Origin: Magnetococcales bacterium DCbin4
GTDB lineage: Bacteria > Pseudomonadota > Magnetococcia > Magnetococcales > UBA8363
Assembly: GCA_002753735.1 (NCBI GenBank)
Contig: PEAN01000004.1
Coordinates: 51,160-115,159, forward strand
Length of the DNA: 64,000 nucleotides
Reading direction: 5' to 3'
Positions 30,644 through 38,634 of this stretch are shown here, piece by piece. The translations under genes were made by a program, and so were the position numbers. The notes under the pieces were generated by a model. That model worked only from the letters and a program-made list of their open reading frames with translations, ran no database searches and was not told the origin of the DNA. Position 1 is the stretch's first letter; each line of letters starts with the position of its first letter.

Positions 30644-32907
30644 AATATTCTCTGCAACCGACCGGTTACAAGGAGAGTGATTACGAGCGGCCGACCCCGG
30701 AGTGGGTGTGCGGCAAACAGCGCCAGGGAAAGACCTGCCGCCGTGGGCCCGATGCCGCTGGACAATGCCGTGGGCATGGGGAATGTGATCCGGTGCGGCG
30801 GGGGGATCGTTGGTTTTGCACCCGTCCCGAAACAGCGGGTGGTCCGTGTCGTCAGGGTCCTTTGCCGGATGGGGGGTGTGGACAACCGGTGACGCCGTGT
30901 ATCCCCTGTCGCAGTCATCGGGCCATCGTCAAACGGGTCACCCGGGCGGTCAGTGGACTGGCGATTGCGTTGTTATTGGTTTTCCTTTCAGGTTCGTGGC
31001 GTTTGGATCTGGTGGCGCCAGGCGATTTAAGCCCGCCTCATGCCGCATTGCAATCCTGCGCCCTGTGTCACAGCGCCTTCGAGGGGGGACTGCCCAACTG
31101 GCTGGTAGAGGCATTGGGGCGGGTCGTCCAGGGGCGGGATTCCGATTTGTGTCTCAAATGTCATCCCCGGGTCGCCCAGGCCCGCTGGCCCCACAACCTG
31201 AACCCGGATATTCTGGTCAAGCTCCAGAAGGAATCCGTCCAAAAGCAACACGATCCCCATTCCTTTCCACCCTTGCGTTTCGCCCCTTCCTGTTCGGTCT
31301 GTCATCGTGAACACACCGGTGGCGCCAAGGCCCCGATCATCCGGGATGCCTTGTTGTGCAACAGTTGCCATCGCAAGGCCATCGATGGTTTTTCCGTGGA
31401 CCATCCTGAATTCACCACCCTTTCCACCCCCAAGGGGCCGTTGGCCATCGATTTCGATCATGCCAGCCATTTCAAGCGTCATTTCCAGGGGAAGATGAAA
31501 GAACATGCGCCGACACGGTGTGGTGCCTGTCATCAACTTCAGGCCGATACGGGTCGGATGCTCCATGCCGGGTTCGACACGGCCTGTTCCGCCTGTCATG
31601 TGGATCAGATTCGTGGGGAATCCAGGGCCGGATTCAAGGGTTTCCCTGTGCTGAGCGTGCCGGGATTCGATACCCGCCCGATGCAGGAAAAGGCGATGAA
31701 TACGGGTCAATGGCCGGAGATGGCGGATGGGGAGTTGACGCCATTCATGCGCTGGTTGTTGCGCGACGATCCGAAGTTTGCCGCTGCCTGGAATCGACTC
31801 AAGGATCGGGATTGGTTGGATCTTGGGACATTGACCGGGGATGAAGCGGCGGCAGTCGCTGACATGGTATGGTCGATCAAAGGATTTTTCGGTGAACTGA
31901 ATGCCGGGGGGCATGAGGTTTGGGCCCGGCGATTCCATGGCGAAAAGAAGCTTCCCCCTCCGGGGGATGGTTGGGGTGCGATCAATGGCGGCTTGGAAGT
32001 CGATACCCTGAAGGGGGCGGTCGCGGCGTGGTTTCCCGATCTGGACCAGGAACTGACCCGGCATGGTCAGGGTGGTCCTGTTCCATATCCGGCGGTGCCG
32101 GCCAGGAAGGGGCGGTCATCAGAATCACAGGGGCGGGTTCAGGAGAATCCAGGGGAAAAAGCAACGGCCAAAGCTTCGGGTGCAGATGAGGGCCTGTTGG
32201 ATGATCAAGGCGGAGATGCATTGCTTGACGATGCGCCGAAGATTTCTCCCGTCAAGGTGGAAGAGGGGGTTTTGGACCAGGAACCGGCTGCGGCAGACAG
32301 TCTGTTGGCGGAGACGCCGGCCGCAGGGGATGGCAGTTTGTTGGATGCGGCGCCGGAACAGGGGAAAACCGGGGTCGAGTCTTCACCGCCCGTGCAGGTG
32401 AAGAAAATGGATGCGGAGGAATGGAACCGGGGTGGGGGTTGGTATCGGATGGGGTATGCATTGTATTACCGCCCAGGAGGTCATGGAGATCCATTCTTGC
32501 GTTCCTGGCTGCAACAGATGCGTCAGGAGTCAGGGGCTTCGGTGACGCCGTTGCGTGCGTTGTTGTCGGCGAAGAACGCTCCGGGCGAATGCAACAAGTG
32601 TCACCTCGATCTGTTTGCGCAGTCCAATGCCGAACTTTTGGCGAATCGTTCGTCAGAGGGATTGGAGATTCGGACCCTGACCCGTTTCTCCCACAAACCG
32701 CACCTGAAGGCATTGCATGACAATTGTCAGGAATGTCACACATTGGGAACCCCGCCGGCTGAGGAATCCACGTCGGCGGAAACGGTTGCACCAAGGACAC
32801 GTGGTTTCACGCCCATGCAACGCAAAGCCTGTGCTGACTGCCACACCCGGAACCGGGCGGGGGAGGATTGTTTGCAATGCCACAAATATCATGCGCGCCC
32901 AGAATAG
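30640..32907 (+). CDS. Membrane-anchored decaheme c-type cytochrome with Cys-rich N-terminal segment
   Basis: Ten CXXCH motifs (CALCH, CLKCH, CSVCH, CNSCH, CGACH, CSACH, CNKCH, CQECH, CADCH, CLQCH); nine Cys before a single TM. Start at 30640 overlaps the upstream stop; ORF track start is 30547. Confidence 0.85.
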   Translation: MKYSLQPTGYKESDYERPTPEWVCGKQRQGKTCRRGPDAAGQCRGHGECDPVRRGDRWFCTRPETAGGPCRQGPLPDGGCGQPVTPCIPCRSHRAIVKRVTRAVSGLAIALLLVFLSGSWRLDLVAPGDLSPPHAALQSCALCHSAFEGGLPNWLVEALGRVVQGRDSDLCLKCHPRVAQARWPHNLNPDILVKLQKESVQKQHDPHSFPPLRFAPSCSVCHREHTGGAKAPIIRDALLCNSCHRKAIDGFSVDHPEFTTLSTPKGPLAIDFDHASHFKRHFQGKMKEHAPTRCGACHQLQADTGRMLHAGFDTACSACHVDQIRGESRAGFKGFPVLSVPGFDTRPMQEKAMNTGQWPEMADGELTPFMRWLLRDDPKFAAAWNRLKDRDWLDLGTLTGDEAAAVADMVWSIKGFFGELNAGGHEVWARRFHGEKKLPPPGDGWGAINGGLEVDTLKGAVAAWFPDLDQELTRHGQGGPVPYPAVPARKGRSSESQGRVQENPGEKATAKASGADEGLLDDQGGDALLDDAPKISPVKVEEGVLDQEPAAADSLLAETPAAGDGSLLDAAPEQGKTGVESSPPVQVKKMDAEEWNRGGGWYRMGYALYYRPGGHGDPFLRSWLQQMRQESGASVTPLRALLSAKNAPGECNKCHLDLFAQSNAELLANRSSEGLEIRTLTRFSHKPHLKALHDNCQECHTLGTPPAEESTSAETVAPRTRGFTPMQRKACADCHTRNRAGEDCLQCHKYHARPE

Positions 32908-33025
32908 TTGAAAAATATTAAAAGAAAGAATGGGGCTCAAGGGATTGCCCCCAGGACTTTGATTTTGATTTCACATCCCCTACAGGGGTTCTTGGGGACG
33001 AAGTTTTCCAGGGTTCTTCCCCTTG
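32907..33025. repeat. MITE-like element, copy B (left half plus interior module)
   Basis: gttgaaaaatattaaaagaaagaatggggctcaagggattgcccccagg...acatcccctacaggggttcttggggacgaagttttccagggtt; interior matches copy D; right TIR not recognisable. Confidence 0.7.
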
Positions 33026-33180
33026 AGTTGACTCATTCCCGAAGATCGTCATGGAGGGCTGGATTGCCTTGCTCGACCTCCCTTTGGGCGAAAATTGGAA
33101 AAAACTCTAAAAATTTCAGTGGACTGGAAGATTGAAATCCTGGACAATCCGACTGTGGAAGCGTTGTTTCATCGTGGCTC

Positions 33181-34083
33181 ATGGTCTTTTGGAACCCAGA
33201 CATCGCCTTGATGCCAACAGGAATCATGGAACATCATAAAGAAAAAAGCAGATCCCGGTATGATACCACCCTGAAGGATTTGTTTGAAAAACCGCCGCAA
33301 CGTTTGTTGCAGATTTTGATTGGACGGCAAGCCATAAAACTGCTGCCGGTGGAATTCGCTTCCACCCAGAAGCGTATTCCTGATCTGGTGTTTCTGCTGG
33401 AGGATGATTCGATATTTCATCTGGAACTGCAAAGCAACCCTGAGGGCATGAATTGGCGCATGCTGATGTATTACTCGTTGATCCGTCAGCGTTATTTTGA
33501 CAAGAACCTGGTTCAGAAGGTGCTATACGTCGGGTTGGAACAGTGGAACTCCGGGTCGGCCATCGAAGAGGGGCATTTATCTTTTCGTTACGAGGTCATT
33601 GACATCCGCAGTATCGATTGTCGGACGTTGATGGCCAGCCCATCCATGGAGGAAAACATTCTGGCGATTCTTTGTCGGATCGATAACCAGAAAGAGGTGA
33701 TCCAGGAAATTTTGTATCGAATCAGTGAACTGCCGCTCAAAGCCAGGGCGGATGCCTTGACGAAACTGGTCATCTTATCCAGGTTGCGTCGGTTGGAAAT
33801 GGTCGTCAAAACGGAGGCGCTTGAAATGTCACTGACCTTTAATTTAATGGAAAACGATGTGTTCCGGCCGATGATCATGAAGGTGCAGATGGATAGCGAG
33901 CAGATTGGTGAACAAAAAGGTGAGGCCAAAATTCTATCCCGCCAGTTGCAGCGCCGTTTTGGTGTTGTACCTGCCTGGGCAAATGAAAAAATTGCCAAGG
34001 CGGATTTGTCATCTTTGGAAAATTGGAGCCTTCGCATCTTCGATGCCCAGTCCTTGGACGAGGTTTTCTCGGACAAGGTGTGA
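33181..34083 (+). CDS. Rpn/PD-(D/E)XK nuclease-family (transposase-like) protein with DUF4351-like C-terminus
   Basis: YDTTLKDLFEKPPQRLLQILIG, LVFLLEDDSIFHLELQSNPEGMNWRMLMYYSLIR, C-terminal LQRRFGVVPAWANEKIAKADLSSLENWSLRIFDAQSLDEVF. Confidence 0.75.
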   Translation: MVFWNPDIALMPTGIMEHHKEKSRSRYDTTLKDLFEKPPQRLLQILIGRQAIKLLPVEFASTQKRIPDLVFLLEDDSIFHLELQSNPEGMNWRMLMYYSLIRQRYFDKNLVQKVLYVGLEQWNSGSAIEEGHLSFRYEVIDIRSIDCRTLMASPSMEENILAILCRIDNQKEVIQEILYRISELPLKARADALTKLVILSRLRRLEMVVKTEALEMSLTFNLMENDVFRPMIMKVQMDSEQIGEQKGEAKILSRQLQRRFGVVPAWANEKIAKADLSSLENWSLRIFDAQSLDEVFSDKV

Positions 34084-34113
34084 AGCCATTGTGGTAGTGC
34101 TTGGGAGGTAGAT

Positions 34114-35055
34114 ATGCTTCTATTGGACAATAAATCTCTTCTAGAAGATTGTAAGTTTCATGGTGGGACCAGAGTGATAAACGGCGATTTTCCTGCCGAT
34201 TTGGTCCATAAGATAGACTTGTTGCTGGATGAATTCATCGAACTCATAAGATCAGAGGTCAGCGCAAAACAGCTTAAACCTGCTATTGTGCGATCAATGC
34301 GTTCCTGCAATATTATGATAATATTGGATTCCGAAATGCTTTGGGTCGCAGCACAAAAGCAGACTGGGATGCCTTCTACCGCGATGGCAGATCATCGGCA
34401 ACACAAGCTTTCTACAGAAGATATATTTCAAGCTGCAAAATGGGAACTTGGATTTGACGACCCGTTCATTATTCAATTCCAAAGTTCATTGCTTGATCAA
34501 TCCACCGGCCAAAGAGAACTTGCAATTAAGGCCATCGTAGGGAGCCATATCGGAGCTGAGGTCCAGAGAGTAAATTACGAAATGAATATGATTCAGATCA
34601 ACCCAATATTTGGCCCGGCACAATATAGAGTGGATGGAAGGCTTGCTTTCGTGTTGATGCCGTTCACTGATTTGTTAACGGAGATATACAATACTTGCAT
34701 TAGGCCAACAGTAGAAGAATCCGAGTTCAATCTTGTGTGTAGGAGAGCAGATGATATCAAATCGAACCGTGCAATTATTCAAGACATATGGAAATCTATT
34801 TGTGAAGCAAGGATCATTATTGCAGATATGACTGATTTAAATCCAAACGTAATGTATGAACTTGGTATCGCACACACCGTGGGTAAAGAGACGATTTTGC
34901 TCTACCAACGCCAAAATAATGAGATTTATTTCCCGTTTGACCTAGCCCATATCCGTAGAATTGAATATGACAATACTGCGATGGGCGGAGTTAAATTGAG
35001 AAATGATTTGTCACTCACTCTCAATAACGTCCTCTTGGGAGGTCGTCCAGAGTGA
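34114..35055 (+). CDS. Low-GC protein with C-terminal TIR-like / nucleoside 2-deoxyribosyltransferase-like domain (defence effector candidate)
   Basis: LAFVLMPFTDLLTEIYNTCIRPTVEE...RADDIKSNRAIIQDIWKSICEARIIIADMTDLNPNVMYELGIAHTVGKETILLYQ. Confidence 0.7.
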   Translation: MLLLDNKSLLEDCKFHGGTRVINGDFPADLVHKIDLLLDEFIELIRSEVSAKQLKPAIVRSMRSCNIMIILDSEMLWVAAQKQTGMPSTAMADHRQHKLSTEDIFQAAKWELGFDDPFIIQFQSSLLDQSTGQRELAIKAIVGSHIGAEVQRVNYEMNMIQINPIFGPAQYRVDGRLAFVLMPFTDLLTEIYNTCIRPTVEESEFNLVCRRADDIKSNRAIIQDIWKSICEARIIIADMTDLNPNVMYELGIAHTVGKETILLYQRQNNEIYFPFDLAHIRRIEYDNTAMGGVKLRNDLSLTLNNVLLGGRPE

Positions 35056-35058
35056 ATA

Positions 35059-35256
35059 TTGCTGGATAGTGAGCAAAAAGGCCGCCAGCAAGAGGGTGCG
35101 TCGATATTGACACGCCAGTTGCAACGCCGCTTTGGCACAATACCCGACTGGGCCAGTGAAAAGGTTTCCAAAGCTGATCTGTCTTCGCTTGAAGATTGGA
35201 GCCTTCGCATCTTCGATGCCCAGTCTTTGGATGAGGTTTTCTCGGACAAGGTGTGA
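35059..35256 (+). pseudogene. Orphan C-terminal fragment of a second Rpn-like gene
   Basis: LTRQLQRRFGTIPDWASEKVSKADLSSLEDWSLRIFDAQSLDEVFSDKV, near-identical to the C-terminus of 33181-34083; no N-terminal catalytic region. Confidence 0.75.
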
Positions 35257-35400
35257 CACCCATTTCTGAGAAAAGTTTGCGTCGCATCTCGGCGCCCAAA
35301 GCGAAGGGGGCGGAATTGGACAACCGTATTCGAGAAGGGTTGGGATGATGGGTCTTGCCCGGATGATGCTGCGGGACAATCGGTTATAGTAGAGGGACGT

Positions 35401-35823
35401 GTGGTGGCTGAACTGGAATTGGATCTGTCATCCCTGACCAACGCGGTTGAGCGATTTGCAGAAGGTCTGGAGGTGCTGCGGCGGCAGCCGGACAATACCC
35501 TGATTCGGGATGGGGTGATCCAACGCTTCGAGTTCACCTATGAACTGGCGCATAAGGCGCTTCGACGCTACCTGAAGATGACGGCGGCCAGCCCGACCAC
35601 CATTGATGACATGGTGTTCCAGGATTTGATTCGCACCGGCAATGAGCAGGGGTTGTTGTTGAACGATTGGGAGACGTGGAAAGGGTACCGGCAATCACGG
35701 ACCGACACCAGCCATACCCATCACGAGGAGAAAGCGTTGAAGGTGATTGGCAGGATTCCCTCCTTTTTGGAGGAGACCCGGTTTTTGCTGGAGCAATTGC
35801 GCAAGCGGACGAGACAGCCGTGA
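35401..35823 (+). CDS. HI0074/HEPN-like nucleotidyltransferase-partner protein (GTG start)
   Basis: RDGVIQRFEFTYELAHKALRRYLK...TDTSHTHHEEKA typical of the HI0074 family. Confidence 0.8.
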   Translation: MVAELELDLSSLTNAVERFAEGLEVLRRQPDNTLIRDGVIQRFEFTYELAHKALRRYLKMTAASPTTIDDMVFQDLIRTGNEQGLLLNDWETWKGYRQSRTDTSHTHHEEKALKVIGRIPSFLEETRFLLEQLRKRTRQP

Positions 35824-36131
35824 GCGAACCACCCCGCATCGACATCCGCCAGGATCATTGGGAGATCGTTCGGGCAATCCTCAACACGCACGTCCCCGAC
35901 CGGGAAGTCTGGGCCTTCGGCTCCCGCGCCAAATGGACGGCCAGACCGTACTCCGATCTGGACCTGGCCATTTTGGGGGATGAGTCGCTGGATCCGGGCA
36001 TCCTGGCCGGACTGAAAGAGGCGTTCAGCGAATCGGATTTGCCGTTCAAGGTGGATGTGGTCGATTGGGCGACGACGGCGGAGGGGTTCAGAGGGATCAT
36101 CAAGCGGGATCGGGTGGTCATGAAACGGTAA
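35820..36131 (+). CDS. MNT-type nucleotidyltransferase (GTGA overlap with partner)
   Basis: WAFGSRAKWTARPYSDLDLAIL = GSRAx(8)DLDL nucleotidyltransferase motif. Confidence 0.85.
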   Translation: MSEPPRIDIRQDHWEIVRAILNTHVPDREVWAFGSRAKWTARPYSDLDLAILGDESLDPGILAGLKEAFSESDLPFKVDVVDWATTAEGFRGIIKRDRVVMKR

Positions 36132-36455
36132 TGGAATCCCAAACCTTCGTCCAACTTTACATCCTGCTTTTCCGAAAAAAGGATTCGCGGCGGGATCCGG
36201 GTGAAGGATGTCGAAAAATATTTTCAGGAAATTGTAGAACATATCACGGAGCACGTTGTCCGCCTGTCGGATGCCTTGCAAGTCGAGTTGCCATATCATG
36301 CTTTGTTTCTCGAACCATGGATTGCCCATTCAAACGTCATCTCCATAAATGTGGAATTCCAAAGTATTGATGGATGGCTTCTTCGTTGCGGTTTCGGTCG
36401 TTTTTCTCTAATACTTTTCAGTGTCTTTCAATGTTCGAATATGCGAAGCTGAATC

Positions 36456-38618
36456 ATGGTCACCTTGAAACGGATCCTCATTGGAATCTTGTCGCTGGCG
36501 GCATCGGTTGCCCTGGTGTGGTGGTTGGCCCGTTCCTCAATGCCACCGCCGTCCGATGCCGGGGTGAAGGGGTTTGCGGAGACGAAGATCAGGCTGCGCT
36601 TTGGCCATAATTCCCCCGTGGACAGCGCTTTGCATCTGGCGGCACAGCGGTTTGCCGATGAGATGGCCCAGAAAAGCTTTGGCAGAGTGGAGGTCAGCAT
36701 CCATCCGTTTCAAGAGTTGGGCAACGATGATCAAATGTTGGAGATGGCACGGCAGGGGCGGTTGGATGTGGTATTGATTCCGACGGCCAAAATGAGCGTG
36801 GCGGTCCCTGCCATGCAGTTGGCTGATCTTCCATTCTACTTTCCTTCCCGCGAGGCGCTTTATCGTGTCCTTGATGGTGAGCCGGGACGGGTGTTGCTGG
36901 ACAAACTGCGTCCCATCGGTCTGGAAGGAATTGCCTTCTGGGAGAATGGATTCAAACATTATACCGCAAATCGACCCATTCACACCCCAGACGATTTCAA
37001 AGGGTTGAAGATCCGGACCATGAAGAGCCGGATCATCATGCACCATTTCAAGGAGATGGGCGCAACACCGATCCTGATCGACTTTCATTCAACCCGTCAG
37101 GCGCTGGTGGAAAACGTGGTCGATGGACAGGAAAATCCCCTGGTGGCGATCGTCGGGATGAAAATTCATGAAGTTCAATCCCACCTGACCATCAGTAACC
37201 ATGGTTATCTGGGATATGTCCTTTCTGTCAGTGCAAAAGTGTTTCAAAACCTCCCTTTGGACCTTCGTACCCTGCTCAAGGAAACGGGACGATCCCTGGT
37301 CCCCTTTGAACGGGCCGAGACTCAGCGCCGTGAAGAACAATTGCTTGAAACGATCCGACGAGCCGGGGTGACCATTCATACCCTGACTGAAGCGGAACGC
37401 AAACTCTTTGCTCAATCGGCAGAGCATATCCCCTATCAATTTGAATCTGTCATCAGTCCCGATGTCCTTTCCCGGGCCGAGGAGCTGCTGCGTGGCATGC
37501 GTACCGAACAGGAAAAGAAACATGAGATCGTGGTCGGATTCGACAGCGATCTTTCCACCATCGGAATCAGCAGCAGTCTGGGGATCAAACAGGGTGCCCT
37601 CCTTGCCATGAAGGAGATCAACGCCCGGGGAGGCGTTCTGGGACGGCGGCTGGTCCTGTGGAGCAGGGATGACAAGGCGATGCCTTCTTGTGGAATTGAA
37701 AATTTCAAAGACATGGCGTCAATGCCTGAAGTGGTTGCCATCCTGGGTGGTGTCTTCAGCAATGTGTCGGAATTACAGGCCAGGGAGGCGCAACAAATCG
37801 GAATTCCCTATCTGGTCTCCTTGGCGGCAGCGGCAGAAGTGGTCGAGCATGGGAAAGGACCCAATTATACCTTCAGGGTTTCGGCCAATGATCGTCTGGC
37901 GGGTCCTTTTCTGGTCCAGGAGGCGGTCAAACAGTTTGGCCGGGTCGCCCTGGTATTGGAAAACTCTTTGTGGGGGCGTGGCAATCATGAATCGATGCAA
38001 CGGTTCCTGGAATTGACAGGACGGACTCCAACCCATGTCGCCTGGATCAACCGGGGCGAACATGTGGGACCGTCCATGCTGGAGGAGATCAGAAGGTCGG
38101 GTGCCCAGGGGATTGTCCTGGTTGCCAACACCATGGAAGGGGCTTCTTTGGTACAGGCGATGGCTCGTGACCTGACCTGGGGGAAGAAGCCGCTTCCGAT
38201 CATTTCCCACTGGGGGATCGTCAGTGGCGATTTCTGGTCGTTGGTCCGTCCCCTGCACCCCGGAATCAACCTTCAGGTGTTGCAAACCTTTTCTTTTACT
38301 TTTCATCCCAAGGAAAACTCGGAACGGGTGTTGAACCTGTACCGCACATTTTTCAATGAGACGGGTGGGGTCAACGCCCCGGTCGCCATTGCTCAAGCCT
38401 ACGATTTGATCCACCTGCTGGCTCAGGCCATCATCCAGGCGGGGACGACAGAACGCAAAGCCGTGCGGGACGCCCTGGAATCGTTGGCAGAGTATCCGGG
38501 CCTGATCAAACGGTACAACCCCCCTTTTACGCCGGATCGTCACGATGCCCTGAATGCGGATGATTATTTTCTTGCCCGGTTCAACCAGGATGGTCAACTG
38601 ATCGGAATTGATCGATGA
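36456..38618 (+). CDS. Fusion of TRAP DctP-type and LivK/Peripla_BP-type solute-binding domains
   Basis: DctP: FGHNSPVDSALHLAAQRFADEM...FEWN-like FWENGFKHYTANRPIHTPDDFKGLKIRTM; LivK: GIKQGALLAMKEINARGGVLGRRLVLWSRDDKA. Confidence 0.8.
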   Translation: MVTLKRILIGILSLAASVALVWWLARSSMPPPSDAGVKGFAETKIRLRFGHNSPVDSALHLAAQRFADEMAQKSFGRVEVSIHPFQELGNDDQMLEMARQGRLDVVLIPTAKMSVAVPAMQLADLPFYFPSREALYRVLDGEPGRVLLDKLRPIGLEGIAFWENGFKHYTANRPIHTPDDFKGLKIRTMKSRIIMHHFKEMGATPILIDFHSTRQALVENVVDGQENPLVAIVGMKIHEVQSHLTISNHGYLGYVLSVSAKVFQNLPLDLRTLLKETGRSLVPFERAETQRREEQLLETIRRAGVTIHTLTEAERKLFAQSAEHIPYQFESVISPDVLSRAEELLRGMRTEQEKKHEIVVGFDSDLSTIGISSSLGIKQGALLAMKEINARGGVLGRRLVLWSRDDKAMPSCGIENFKDMASMPEVVAILGGVFSNVSELQAREAQQIGIPYLVSLAAAAEVVEHGKGPNYTFRVSANDRLAGPFLVQEAVKQFGRVALVLENSLWGRGNHESMQRFLELTGRTPTHVAWINRGEHVGPSMLEEIRRSGAQGIVLVANTMEGASLVQAMARDLTWGKKPLPIISHWGIVSGDFWSLVRPLHPGINLQVLQTFSFTFHPKENSERVLNLYRTFFNETGGVNAPVAIAQAYDLIHLLAQAIIQAGTTERKAVRDALESLAEYPGLIKRYNPPFTPDRHDALNADDYFLARFNQDGQLIGIDR

Positions 38619-38634
38619 TCTTCGGCAACGGACA

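Noticed and set aside
34114-35055. Insertion sequence explanation for the low-GC segment
   Set aside because: No transposase motif, terminal inverted repeats or obvious target-site duplication seen at the boundaries.
36201-36452. 83-aa GTG-start ORF upstream of the DctP-LivK fusion
   Set aside because: No family resemblance, no clear RBS, and the C-terminal part looks like random translation; not supported as a gene.
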